A DNA stretch of 64,000 bases from CALOFP01 sp942492635 (GTDB taxonomy: Bacteria; UBP6; UBA1177; CALOFP01). The notes below the pieces were generated by a model. It did not search any database, was not told where the DNA came from, and saw nothing but the letters and a program-made list of their open reading frames with translations. Numbering within the stretch: position 1 is the stretch's first letter; each line of letters starts with the position of its first letter. Of the stretch, positions 7,793-17,504 are shown in pieces. A program made the position numbers and the translations under genes. The DNA is taken from NCBI GenBank assembly GCA_942492635.1, contig CALOFP010000002.1, positions 310,001 to 374,000 on the forward strand, read 5' to 3'.

Positions 7793-10700
7793 ATGAGTAA
7801 CTTCAAAAAAGCGATTGCATTGGCGCTCGCTTTGTGTGGCATCCTGATGATGACATCATGTGCCACCGAGCGGGACGCAGTCGACAAGTCCCCGGAAAGG
7901 GCTCTTGACAAAAAACTCTTCGAAGGAGAGTTTTTCTACAGAATGACCGTTACGGATCTTCCTTATCAGGCAGATTATGGATTCATCGGTGAGTCCAGTG
8001 ACGGTAAGATCATTAAATGGAAGATTACAGAGAACTGGCTTATTGCCTACAACGTTCACGATTTTCTTTCGGTTACAAATTCCGCAGAGGTACCGATAAT
8101 TAACGAAACTCCGGTTTTAACTTATCCGATCTATGATCACTACGATATCGTACCTGCCGAAAATCCCACTACCGGAGAGGATATGCCTTTGCTCTCAACA
8201 AACAGAGACAGGCCATGGCACCAGAGACGTTACTTCCAGATTGATATGAGCAGAAGTGCTACAATCAACTTCGAGCTCAAGTATCAGAGTCTTAACGCAC
8301 TTTTCGGATACCCGTACTTCCGTTCCGGTGTTGCCGGGTACTACAACCTTGAGTTCTATGCACACGACGGTTCCTACGTTAATCCTAAGAACTATACAGA
8401 GGTAGCTGCAAAAGATCCTCAGAAGGAAGTTGAGTGGTTCCAGTTCTACAACAAGGAGTTCCTCGACAAGACACCTCACGGTTCCTACTACACATGGGAC
8501 GACATTGACGAGTTCTATCCGATGGAGCCCAACACAATTACTTACCGTCACTACTTCAGAAAGGTTAACCGTGATGTTTATGGACGTAGGACATACGATC
8601 CAAAAACACAGAAGTGGACTTGGAAGAAGGGTTCAAAAGACAATGGTTTCCGTCCTATGGAACATCCGGACGAACTTTTCAGAAAATTCGGTTACTTCCT
8701 TTCAAGATTCAAAGGATACGATCCTGAAAACGGATACAAAGAAGAGAACTACCACCGTCTTGCAAACTACTTCAACATCGCTTGGGGAACCAAGACAAAC
8801 GACGGCGTGAAGTGGAACCAGACATGTGACGACGCAAATTGGGTTGTTACCGAAGGAAGTGCTGAAGACGTAATGGGGCAGCTCAAGACATTTGCCGATG
8901 AGTATGAAGCTTGTGTTGATAAGAAGGTTCACTACCAGAAGAAGCTTGCTACAGCTTCTTCTCCTGTAACTCCTCTCAGAATGCTTCCTATCGACTGTGC
9001 GATCATCAAGGATTACAACCACTCAATGCTTTCAGCTCGTTTTGCGGCTATGGCTCCGAACAGTGATACACGTGTATTCTTCAAGTGGTATCGCGATAAG
9101 GCGCTCAAGAATGAGATCAAGGACTTCATGAGAGCCGACGGAAGCAGATCTACTGACTGGTGGATGTGTCTTAACAACGAAGGAAAGTATGATCCTAACA
9201 GAGCTCCAGGTTGTGACTACAAAGCAGACACTGATGATTACAAAATCATTGACAGTCAGAACCTTGCAAATGCTATAGATAATTGGAAAGAACAGTGTTT
9301 TATCCCAGAGTCTGCAGGAAGAATTCAGAATTGGGATGGATCATTAAAGGAAGACAACTATACAAATGACATCGTTGCTATAATCGAAAACCCTGTAGTG
9401 GGTCATATCGAGGCAAGAGACGGTAAACACAACAGAGACTACAACAATTATGATGATGATCAGCTGAACGGTGAGGAGAACGCTCTTTTCATCTGTGTCA
9501 GCAACGAAGATGCGGAAAAAGCTTCTCCGGACAAACTCTCCTACTTCAGCAACTGTGAGACAAACGCAGCTGTGATGAAAGCTAAGTGGGAAAAAGAGTA
9601 CAACAGAGAGTGGAGAGGTGAAGGTTTCGATTGTAGAATCATTAAGAAAGACGAAGCCTGTAAGAAAGCTGCTTATCCTGTAAAGGTTAAGGTTGCATGT
9701 GTAAAGAGCGAAGAGAGAACTTGTAAGATCGATAAGGTTGGTGCGCCTAAGCTTCGTCACAAATACGAGCTCGGTGATCACACTGTTGCAATGCTCAACT
9801 GGGTTGACACTCCGACAGAATACGGAATTCTCGGTGTTTCCCAGTGGTCAATCAACCCTGAAACAGGTGAGAGTCTTTCCGGTGGATCTCAGATAGCCGG
9901 TTCTGTACTCCAGTGGGTTGCAACAAGAGCTGTTGAGCTTGCACGTCTTACAATGGACGATACAGATCCAGCAAAATGGGATTGGGAACAGTTTCTTAAC
10001 CCTGATTATCAGGATCACCCGGAGGTAATTTTCAATAACAATCCGGGAGTCAACACACTTACTCGTTCTACAGATGATGAGAGTGTTAAGGCTGAAATCC
10101 GTGATTATATGAAAGCAAATAGACATAAACTTGTTCTTGGAAACGATAAGCCTGTTGAGAAAGATTTCCTCAAGTTGAGTGCTAAACTCAGAGAAGATCT
10201 TACAAGCAAAAATAGATTTAACCTTAACTCGATTAAGGGAACACGCTGGGAAACAGAGATGGTTCCATATTCAGTTAGAAAGACTCTCTTCCCATGGATC
10301 GAGCAGGGCGATGTTTATGATGATGACATGAAGACAATCATGACTCCGTTCTACTCAATGGGACAGTTCATGAAAGATGAGATGGATCGTCAGGTAAAGA
10401 GAGACCAAGAGGGTTACTTCGAAGCAAGTTTTCTCGATGGTGCTCTTATTCACTTCCTTAGAGAAAGAAGAGATAAATATAAAGATGATAACGATGCTTA
10501 CATAGCTTCAATTTATCGTGACCTTGAGCTTCTTCTTTACAAGGGTGTTGCACAGCACGAGATGGGACACACACTTGGTCTCAGACACAACTTCATAGGT
10601 TCGGCTGACATCACAAACTATGACGATCGTTACTTCTCCAAGGAGAACTATCCTAGATTCATGGACGACGTTAAAGAAAAGTTTGTTGAACCTATATATA

Positions 10701-13252
10701 AAAAGTACAACTACGATAACGATGAAGAGCGCTGGAAAGAGAGAAAAAAGCTTGCTAGTGACTACAAAAAATTCGATGAAGAACTTGCTGCAATCCTCGA
10801 TACGGTTGATAAGGGAATTATCCCTGAAGAGTTCGTTCAGAGAAAGAAAGAACTTGATGCAAGAAAAGAAAATCTCGATAAGTTCCATTTTGAAATGGCT
10901 ACTCTTGGAGAGAAAATTTTCCGCTACAAGAGAGGAGATAAGGTTATCAATACGGACAAAGATCCGGAGATAAACGACAAGGATCGTTTCGTATCAGATA
11001 TGAACTACTATACCTACAGTTCCGTAATGGAATACCAGAGAGAACCATACATTCACTCTGTTGGCCTTGGTAAGTATGATTATGCTGCTTTCAAGATGGT
11101 CTACGGACGTTCTCTTGAAAAGTACAACCTGAAGGATGACGGTTCGATAACGATGGATGCCACCAACGCGTTCGGTATAAGAGATCCAAGATACAAATAC
11201 CCCGTACTTGTTAACACTCCTTTCATTGAAGAGGACGGAACTCTTACAACAGTACCTCAGAATGAAAGGATCGAATCAAGGCTTCCCAACGGAGGAAAAA
11301 AGATCGTTATTGTTCCGGCAATCACGAAATACGATCCGAAGATGGGAATTAGCATGCCATCAAATGATGCAAGCGCACCCGGTCTCGCTACAAAAGAAAG
11401 GGCCAAAGGTCTTCTTATCAGCGACCCCATCATCCACAAATATCTTTTCTTTGCAGATGAGAAGCAGAATGACGAGCCTGCCAATAAGGTTTTCGACTCC
11501 GGTATGTCCGGTGCCGATATGATTCGTGGAATGAGAGCTCAGGCGGATTCTTTCTACTTCCTTCGCTATTTCAGAAGGGGTAATCCGAGATTCCGTGATT
11601 TCAGAGGAAGCACATCATATCGTGTTCTTATAGACACATATTTCCAGATGTCCAAGTACCTTCACTACATGCTCGATCTTAACTATAACGCCTTCTACGG
11701 CTGGTGGAAGCACTTCCCCGTTAATAGTCCAGGTACATTTACAACCGTACCTTCAAACTATTCTAACTGTAGGAATGTTGTAATTGCAGAAAACACACAG
11801 GGTGACTACAAGGATTTCGGTCCGGATCCTCTTTGTGTCGATTACATCAAAGCTACTGACGGTATTGAGTACTGGCTGAATGAAAACGGCGATCTCGAGA
11901 CACTTACACCTCTCGGACCTGGAGACTATCTCATAGCTGGTATGGAGGGTGTTAATACTCTTATGTTCGATATGCTCTACAGACCTGATGTTACTGAATA
12001 CATTATGTTTAAAGCCGGCAACGATCCTTTCGAGAAGGAAAGAATCGGAGGAAATCAGCAAGGTATGTACAGGGTAAGTAGCTATGCTGCAAGTGCTGAA
12101 TATATCGCCAACGCATTCGACGTTCCTGTGGTTGACGTTAATGCTCAGATCGGTCGTTACCATAAGGAAAGATACGATATTCAGGATAATCCTGAGATCT
12201 ATTATGAAAAAATCCAGAGAAGAGGATGGGCCGTTGATCAGATGATTGCTGCAAACGGTATAGCAAACACCGGCTGGTTCAGTGGTAAGTACAGAAGAGA
12301 AAGCATGTCGAACTCTATCTATACTCAGGCCAAGGGTATCGAGAAGGTTATGTACACAATGTTTGCCGACATTGCAAATGAAGATTCTATTGCTTCTCTC
12401 TCACCTTACTGTGTTAAGAGATCTGGAGACGTTAAGTTCCAGAAGCTTAGTTCCAAGGATATTGTAAAAGCTCAGCTTCCGGTTAACTACCTGCTTCGTT
12501 TTGGTGAGCTTGCTCTTTATGACGGAACGGACAATAGTTTCTGGAAGAGAAATGTACCTGTAAATATCTGTTCGGAACTTGTTGATCCCAATGATCCCGA
12601 TGCAGTATACGAACCGATCCATGCAGGTTGGCAGTACTTCGATAAGATGTATCCTCTCTATTGGGGAATGGGTAGTGTTATGAATACAAGTGCGGATACA
12701 ACAATCCTCCTTGCTTTCTACACAATGACTTACAATTCCCACGAGAAAAATCTCTATCCTGAAGCTGATGTTGATGAAATTGAAGCTCTTAACTACATGG
12801 GTAACCGTTACTACAGAGCAAAAATTCCTTCAATCCAGATGTCAAAAGTTGACAGAGAGCTTCTTGCTCACTGGAAGCTTTGTAACAAAGGCACTCACGT
12901 AGATGCAGGCGGTGCAGAAGTCGAGAACGACAAACTCTGGTGTATAAGGAACTACACAAAGGCCGAGTCAGGAGTGAAGTTGTTTTCACCACAGTTTGAT
13001 GGCGTTGGTGATGAATTTGAGAACAATCCTGATCAGTTGCTCAGGGAGTATTTCAGAACTACATACTCCAAACAGTCTCCTGCTTTCAGACTTGTTTACA
13101 ATCTTAAGCTTGTTGGAAAGGCCGGTAAAGGTGATCTTACAGCCGATCCTTCAAACCAGAAATTGACCATCATGGAAACAACTCTTGACCAGATGAACTC
13201 TTTTGTAAACTACCACTTCAAATCAGCGGTACAGTACGTAAATTGGTTCTAA
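7793..13252 (+). CDS. Giant Met-zincin-type zinc metalloprotease lipoprotein
   Basis: An 1819-residue exported protein with lipobox MTSC at about residues 20-23. The zinc site HEMGHTLGLRHN lies near residue 922 and fits the metzincin pattern HExxHxxGxxH. The Met-turn YSSVMEY follows about 150 residues later. The form HExGHtLGLrHNf is that of the Met-zincin (DUF4953-like) family of bacterial secreted proteases. The segments before and after the catalytic core are long and not recognised. I chose the ATG at 7793, after GGAGGTGA at 7781-7788, over the TTG at 7790. It probably acts on extracellular or surface protein. It is the last gene of its operon; a terminator follows. Confidence 0.85.
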   Translation: MSNFKKAIALALALCGILMMTSCATERDAVDKSPERALDKKLFEGEFFYRMTVTDLPYQADYGFIGESSDGKIIKWKITENWLIAYNVHDFLSVTNSAEVPIINETPVLTYPIYDHYDIVPAENPTTGEDMPLLSTNRDRPWHQRRYFQIDMSRSATINFELKYQSLNALFGYPYFRSGVAGYYNLEFYAHDGSYVNPKNYTEVAAKDPQKEVEWFQFYNKEFLDKTPHGSYYTWDDIDEFYPMEPNTITYRHYFRKVNRDVYGRRTYDPKTQKWTWKKGSKDNGFRPMEHPDELFRKFGYFLSRFKGYDPENGYKEENYHRLANYFNIAWGTKTNDGVKWNQTCDDANWVVTEGSAEDVMGQLKTFADEYEACVDKKVHYQKKLATASSPVTPLRMLPIDCAIIKDYNHSMLSARFAAMAPNSDTRVFFKWYRDKALKNEIKDFMRADGSRSTDWWMCLNNEGKYDPNRAPGCDYKADTDDYKIIDSQNLANAIDNWKEQCFIPESAGRIQNWDGSLKEDNYTNDIVAIIENPVVGHIEARDGKHNRDYNNYDDDQLNGEENALFICVSNEDAEKASPDKLSYFSNCETNAAVMKAKWEKEYNREWRGEGFDCRIIKKDEACKKAAYPVKVKVACVKSEERTCKIDKVGAPKLRHKYELGDHTVAMLNWVDTPTEYGILGVSQWSINPETGESLSGGSQIAGSVLQWVATRAVELARLTMDDTDPAKWDWEQFLNPDYQDHPEVIFNNNPGVNTLTRSTDDESVKAEIRDYMKANRHKLVLGNDKPVEKDFLKLSAKLREDLTSKNRFNLNSIKGTRWETEMVPYSVRKTLFPWIEQGDVYDDDMKTIMTPFYSMGQFMKDEMDRQVKRDQEGYFEASFLDGALIHFLRERRDKYKDDNDAYIASIYRDLELLLYKGVAQHEMGHTLGLRHNFIGSADITNYDDRYFSKENYPRFMDDVKEKFVEPIYKKYNYDNDEERWKERKKLASDYKKFDEELAAILDTVDKGIIPEEFVQRKKELDARKENLDKFHFEMATLGEKIFRYKRGDKVINTDKDPEINDKDRFVSDMNYYTYSSVMEYQREPYIHSVGLGKYDYAAFKMVYGRSLEKYNLKDDGSITMDATNAFGIRDPRYKYPVLVNTPFIEEDGTLTTVPQNERIESRLPNGGKKIVIVPAITKYDPKMGISMPSNDASAPGLATKERAKGLLISDPIIHKYLFFADEKQNDEPANKVFDSGMSGADMIRGMRAQADSFYFLRYFRRGNPRFRDFRGSTSYRVLIDTYFQMSKYLHYMLDLNYNAFYGWWKHFPVNSPGTFTTVPSNYSNCRNVVIAENTQGDYKDFGPDPLCVDYIKATDGIEYWLNENGDLETLTPLGPGDYLIAGMEGVNTLMFDMLYRPDVTEYIMFKAGNDPFEKERIGGNQQGMYRVSSYAASAEYIANAFDVPVVDVNAQIGRYHKERYDIQDNPEIYYEKIQRRGWAVDQMIAANGIANTGWFSGKYRRESMSNSIYTQAKGIEKVMYTMFADIANEDSIASLSPYCVKRSGDVKFQKLSSKDIVKAQLPVNYLLRFGELALYDGTDNSFWKRNVPVNICSELVDPNDPDAVYEPIHAGWQYFDKMYPLYWGMGSVMNTSADTTILLAFYTMTYNSHEKNLYPEADVDEIEALNYMGNRYYRAKIPSIQMSKVDRELLAHWKLCNKGTHVDAGGAEVENDKLWCIRNYTKAESGVKLFSPQFDGVGDEFENNPDQLLREYFRTTYSKQSPAFRLVYNLKLVGKAGKGDLTADPSNQKLTIMETTLDQMNSFVNYHFKSAVQYVNWF

Positions 13253-13273
13253 TCTGAGTTGATTCGAATTATT

Positions 13274-13302
13274 GGGGGGCTCCTTGGAGCCCTCCTTTTT
13301 TT
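13274..13302 (+). terminator. Rho-independent terminator after the metalloprotease gene
   Basis: A GC-rich stem (GGGGGGCTC against GAGCCCTCC, one G-T pair, loop CTTG) is followed by seven T. It lies only a few bases before the subtilase ribosome site. Confidence 0.85.
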
Positions 13303-13314
13303 ATGAGGTGAATT

Positions 13315-14880
13315 ATGAGAAGTTTAAAATATTTATTCATTATTCTAATCATCTCAGCAAGATGCTATTCTTCCGATTACTATTTTAAGAATGGTAAGAA
13401 GATCAATGTTCAAAAACTTTCAACAAGATCCTGTTCAAATAAAAGATACATCGAAGGATTTGATGGTGTTGTAGAACTCTCCGGATATCTGACAGCTTCC
13501 CTTCATGAATCAGAAAAACCGAATGTTGTAGCTGAAAGGTATGAGCTGGAGTTGATAAGAAAGATTCCAAGGGCCCGAAACGCCTATCTTTTCAGGTCTT
13601 CCGATCCCGTTTCGGTTTCTTCAAGGATGTATTCCGAGGGATCTGTGCGATGGGCGGAACCAGACTTTTTCTGGAATAGTGAGGTGAAGGGTAGTGATGA
13701 TCCTTTTCAAAAATTCCAGTGGTATCTGGAAAACGATGGACGCTACGGAAGGGAAGGTGACGATTCTTCCATAATAGACTCGATTAACTTCATAAAAGAG
13801 CTGGGGCTTGATCCAGGAAAAGGCGTCGTCGTCGGGGTTATTGACGACGGTTTCGATCTAAAACACGAGGATCTCGTTGAAAAGTTTCTTGAGGGATACG
13901 ATACAGTTGATGGAGACAATGTACCTCTATATTCACATAAGTTTGTTCATGGAACTGCTGTCACCGGTGTTCTCGCGGCGGAATCCGGAAACGGAATCGG
14001 AATCTCCGGCGTCTGTCCCGGCTGTATGGTAGTTCCGGTTGCTATCGGTGACGGATTTCTTAACACAGTTCAGTTGGTAGATGCTTTTAACTTTCTTCTC
14101 GATATGAATGTCGACGTTATTTCCAATAGTTACGGACCTACGGACAATTGGGGCTACATGGATATGCCCGAGGCGTTGAAAGAGATTGTTGAAAACTCTG
14201 TTGAAAAAGGAAGAAACGGAAGGGGAACGGTTATTGTCTTCGCTTCTGGTAACGGTAATGAATCCATAGATGATGTAAAAAGTTTTGACGGATTTGCAGC
14301 CCATCCCGATGTTATTGCAGTTGGATCTGTGAATGCAACAGGTCAGAGAGCCGTCTACAGTGATTTCGGGGCTTCACTGGATATAATGGCGCCGAGTTGC
14401 GATATTGATCCGGGCTCAATATTTGATCATGAAAATCTCTACGGTTTGAAAGATCCCATATGGACAACAGATGTCTCTGGCGAGTTCGGATACAGTAGAG
14501 GTTCATACGATGCCGGATTCTGCGGGACATCGGCATCAGCACCTATGGTTTCGGCTATAGCCGGTTTGATCATTGGTGCGAACCCTGATCTGTCGGCTAA
14601 GAAAGTACAAAATATTATACAATTAACTGCCGATCGGGTTAGTCCGATTGAGGCTCAATACGATGAAAGGGGACATAGTGATTTTTACGGGTACGGAAGA
14701 ATTAATGCCCTGGAAGCAGTTAAGAAAGCATGTGAAAGTGGTTGCAGCGGAATAGATTCGGAGTCTGGGGAACCCTTTTACAGGGATATTGATATTGACA
14801 ACCCCGCGGTTGCGGATAATATTAATGACCATAAGAGGGTTGTGAAAAACTCCGGATGTAGTTTGGTAATTATAAATTAG
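13315..14880 (+). CDS. Secreted subtilisin-like serine protease (S8)
   Basis: 521 residues with a Sec signal peptide (about residues 1-19) and a probable propeptide up to about residue 130. The catalytic triad is visible: Asp in VIDDGFDL near 176, His in FVHGTAVTG near 211 and Ser in GTSASAPM near 404. The oxyanion Asn is in FASGNGN near 312. The tail is Asp-rich and ends with SGCSLVIIN, whose late cysteine may be a lipid or disulfide site; this is unproven. GAGGTG lies 4 nt before the ATG. Thioredoxin and DUF2147 genes follow within 11 and 6 nt, so the three look co-transcribed. No separate promoter is visible in the 62 nt upstream, which contain the terminator. Confidence 0.88.
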   Translation: MRSLKYLFIILIISARCYSSDYYFKNGKKINVQKLSTRSCSNKRYIEGFDGVVELSGYLTASLHESEKPNVVAERYELELIRKIPRARNAYLFRSSDPVSVSSRMYSEGSVRWAEPDFFWNSEVKGSDDPFQKFQWYLENDGRYGREGDDSSIIDSINFIKELGLDPGKGVVVGVIDDGFDLKHEDLVEKFLEGYDTVDGDNVPLYSHKFVHGTAVTGVLAAESGNGIGISGVCPGCMVVPVAIGDGFLNTVQLVDAFNFLLDMNVDVISNSYGPTDNWGYMDMPEALKEIVENSVEKGRNGRGTVIVFASGNGNESIDDVKSFDGFAAHPDVIAVGSVNATGQRAVYSDFGASLDIMAPSCDIDPGSIFDHENLYGLKDPIWTTDVSGEFGYSRGSYDAGFCGTSASAPMVSAIAGLIIGANPDLSAKKVQNIIQLTADRVSPIEAQYDERGHSDFYGYGRINALEAVKKACESGCSGIDSESGEPFYRDIDIDNPAVADNINDHKRVVKNSGCSLVIIN

Positions 14881-14891
14881 CTGAGGTGAAT

Positions 14892-15263
14892 ATGGGTTTG
14901 TTTAACTTTTTAAAATTGAAAAAGAGAATTCTTCCTACGGAACTGTCTGTTGATAACTTCCGACCGTCTGTTATGAATTCTCCGGTTCCGGTTGTTGTCG
15001 ATTTCTACTCTCCGACATGTGCTCCATGTTCTCAGATGGGCAGAACCATCACTAAATTCGCAACGGATTACAACGGAAAGGTCCGCGTAGGCGCGTTTGA
15101 TGTATCGCAGGATGAGGAAGCGAAGGTTCTTGCCGAATTCGGTATAAGATCGGTTCCGACAATAATTCTTTTCAACAAGGGAAAAGTGGTCGAGACATTC
15201 GTCGGCGTCACCGGCTACCTGAAAATCGCAGAAGCTGTGGATAAACTTGTGGAAGGTAAGTAA
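14892..15263 (+). CDS. Thioredoxin-family protein with CAPC active site
   Basis: A 123-residue single thioredoxin domain. The active site is CAPC in FYSPTCAPCSQM (the standard form is CGPC), and the cis-proline loop is SVPTIILF. There is no signal peptide, so it is predicted cytoplasmic; the N-terminal stretch before the domain is short and basic. The ATG at 14892 follows GAGGTGA; a GTG at 14886 inside that site is rejected. It lies between two genes for exported proteins. A role in supplying reducing power for exported cysteine proteins is conceivable but not shown. Confidence 0.85.
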   Translation: MGLFNFLKLKKRILPTELSVDNFRPSVMNSPVPVVVDFYSPTCAPCSQMGRTITKFATDYNGKVRVGAFDVSQDEEAKVLAEFGIRSVPTIILFNKGKVVETFVGVTGYLKIAEAVDKLVEGK

Positions 15264-15269
15264 CAGTAA

Positions 15270-15695
15270 ATGAAATATCGCTTGCCGCTTCTTACTCTTT
15301 TTATCTTTTCTATGATGGTAAGCCCTCTATTCGCTGACGGACTCAGCGGAGTGTGGATTTCTAAAAATCTTGACGATTCCGGAGTTCGTGCCCAGATCCG
15401 AATTCTTGAAAACAGGAAAAAGGTGACGGGCACGATGATGGGGTTTCAGGAACCCGAAAATGCTGAAGTTCCTTTTTTTTGCAGAAAATGCCCCCAGTGG
15501 TGGAAGGATAAGTCCATAGCTGGATTGGAACTGCTCTGGACAGAGGACAACGGTGAAGGTCGATTTCTCAATCCGTTTACCGGCAAAGTCAAATACTTCA
15601 CAATGAAAGTGACGGGCAAAGGTGACAAGGCTGAAGTTGTCATCTACTCATTTCTTGAGATCTTCGGCCACAAAGAGATTTGGTTCCGTCAGTAA
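15270..15695 (+). CDS. Secreted DUF2147-like protein
   Basis: 141 residues with a Sec signal peptide ending near residue 22. The mature part follows the DUF2147 plan: GVWISKNLDDSGVRAQI, then a CxxC segment (CRKCPQWW), then GRFLNPFTGKVKYFTMKV, ending EIWFRQ. The biochemical function of DUF2147 is not known. The gene starts 6 nt after the thioredoxin stop, with only a weak ribosome site, suggesting coupled translation. Confidence 0.75.
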   Translation: MKYRLPLLTLFIFSMMVSPLFADGLSGVWISKNLDDSGVRAQIRILENRKKVTGTMMGFQEPENAEVPFFCRKCPQWWKDKSIAGLELLWTEDNGEGRFLNPFTGKVKYFTMKVTGKGDKAEVVIYSFLEIFGHKEIWFRQ

Positions 15696-16041
15696 TATAT
15701 TTTTCTTCTGCACTATATAAAATATCTCTTACTATTCATTGACCTAACTCGATCAAGTAACGTTATTCTAGAATGCTTTAGGAGAATGTTTAGCTGAAAA
15801 TTCTTTTTCTATTCAATGTCGATTCTTGATCCTTCGTAAAGAAAAAATTGTATATGATCCATCCTTCTCTTTGGTATTTATTTTAATTTCCAATCGGTAA
15901 CAGCTTCTGAATTGCTGTCGGCAATTTGTATGGGGAAAAAAATGTGACGGACCCTTCTAATGAGAAAATGTTCTTAGAGGGACAGCAACTCTTTTAGCGA
16001 TAAAAAATAATTCCATAAAGAAATATTACTTGGGAGAGGTT
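15696..16041. other. Intergenic stretch between convergent genes
   Basis: AT-rich, with no convincing reading frame. An imperfect hairpin pairs CCCTTCTAA with TTAGAGGG (about 15951-15982). It could help end the - strand ABC operon, although its T-run comes about 9 nt too late for a classic terminator. Nothing else was seen. Confidence 0.4.
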
Positions 16042-16770
16042 TTAACTTGAAAATGGTGTCTCAAGCTCCTGAATCTGCTCCATATCGCGGAAAAGTTCGG
16101 TTTCCATGCGGAGAATGCTTTCGAAGGATATTTCTTCACAGTCAGCCTTTTGAGGCACAACAACACTTTTGACAATTGTGGAGGGATTCCTTGAAAGGAG
16201 ATGGATTGTGTTTCCGAGAGTAACCGCCGCCTTTATGTCGTGGGTGACAAGGAGAATCGTACGAGGTTGATTTTTCAGCAGTCTGAGAATATCTTTTAAT
16301 ATTCCCGATTTGAGCACCGGATCTAGGGACTTGAACGGTTCATCCATCAAAATTGTGTCGGAATTGTAGAGAAATGCACGGGCGATGGCCACTCGCTGCC
16401 GTTCTCCGCCACTTAAATTTCCGACTTGCCGTTTTTCCAGTTCTTTAATCTTTAAAAGAGAGAGGACAGAGCTGTAGAGATCGCTCTTCACTATTTCATT
16501 GCCGGCGACAAATTTGAGATTTTCTTCAACAGTACCCAAGTCAAGAAGCCGTTCTTCCTGGAAAACGAATCCGAAATTTTCTTTCATCTGCGAAATCGAT
16601 CCGCAGTCCGCTTCTTCCAATCCCGCGATTATGCGGAGAAGAGTGCTTTTTCCGCAACCTGAAGGTCCCAGAAGTACTGTGGTTTTTTCTTTTTCAAGAA
16701 ATAAGGATATTTCATTTAGAACTTTTTTACTGCCGAAAGATTTTGATATGTTTTCAATTTTGATATTCAT
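16042..16770 (-). CDS. ABC transporter ATP-binding protein, NitT/TauT type
   Basis: A 242-residue nucleotide-binding subunit. Walker A GPSGCGKST is at residues 35-43, the ABC signature LSGGERQRVAIARA is intact, and Walker B reads TILMDEPFKSLDP. The sequence type is that of the nitrate/sulfonate/taurine (SsuB/TauB) group. Its start overlaps the permease stop by 4 nt, and the operon order is binding protein, permease, ATPase. The substrate cannot be told from the sequence. Confidence 0.88.
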   Translation of the reverse strand: MNIKIENISKSFGSKKVLNEISLFLEKEKTTVLLGPSGCGKSTLLRIIAGLEEADCGSISQMKENFGFVFQEERLLDLGTVEENLKFVAGNEIVKSDLYSSVLSLLKIKELEKRQVGNLSGGERQRVAIARAFLYNSDTILMDEPFKSLDPVLKSGILKDILRLLKNQPRTILLVTHDIKAAVTLGNTIHLLSRNPSTIVKSVVVPQKADCEEISFESILRMETELFRDMEQIQELETPFSS

Positions 16771-17504
16771 CTTCCCACCTTCCTGTCGAAAACAGCAAGT
16801 AGAACTCTATCTGTCAATACGCTCATTACGATCACAACAACGGTCCATGCAATCAGGTTGGCTGTTTCGATATTTATTCTAGCCCAGTTCATTTTTTCTC
16901 CGATTCCCTTTCCGGTATTGGCAAGAACCTCGGCCATGACGGCGACTTTGAAGGCGAGTCCTCCCGCTATTCGTATCGAGCTGAGAAGATAACCGAAAAC
17001 AGAGGGAAGGTAGATTCGGCGAATGATCCTGTTTTTGGGAACTTTATAAACTTCCGCCATTTCAATGAGTTTCGGATCGACTCTCATGGTGCCTTCGGAA
17101 ACGTTGATGACGATTATGGGAAGGGTCGAGAGGATGATTACGAGGATCGGAACATTGGTAGCCTCAAACCAGAGCAGTGCAAGCAGAAGCCAGGAGATGA
17201 CAGGCGTGGATTGAAGAGACTGGAAAAGGGGTCTGAAGAGTTTGTGAACTCGGGGAATGAGACCGAGAACGATTCCGGTTGTTGCGCCGATCGGGATTGC
17301 GATGATCAGGGCGATTACAGTTCGAAAAAGGGTGATTCCGACGGTCTGGAAGAAATCACCTGAAGTGAGAATAGTTTTCAGGCTCGAGAGAATGACCGCA
17401 ACCGGAGGGAGGATCAGTGGCGAACTGAATGAGGAGAGCATGTGGTAAATGACGATTAGAAACGTGATCAGAAGAACTCTATCTGTCAGGGTAGAAACCT
17501 TCAT
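16767..17504 (-). CDS. ABC transporter permease, NitT/TauT (SsuC) type
   Basis: A 245-residue inner-membrane protein with about six hydrophobic segments. The coupling (EAA-type) loop is EMAEVYKVPKNRIIRRIYLP, contacting the ATPase. I chose the ATG at 17504, preceded by GGAGGA, because the upstream extension lies inside the binding-protein gene and adds only polar residues. The gene overlaps the binding-protein gene by 26 nt and the ATPase gene by 4 nt. Confidence 0.87.
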   Translation of the reverse strand: MKVSTLTDRVLLITFLIVIYHMLSSFSSPLILPPVAVILSSLKTILTSGDFFQTVGITLFRTVIALIIAIPIGATTGIVLGLIPRVHKLFRPLFQSLQSTPVISWLLLALLWFEATNVPILVIILSTLPIIVINVSEGTMRVDPKLIEMAEVYKVPKNRIIRRIYLPSVFGYLLSSIRIAGGLAFKVAVMAEVLANTGKGIGEKMNWARINIETANLIAWTVVVIVMSVLTDRVLLAVFDRKVGR

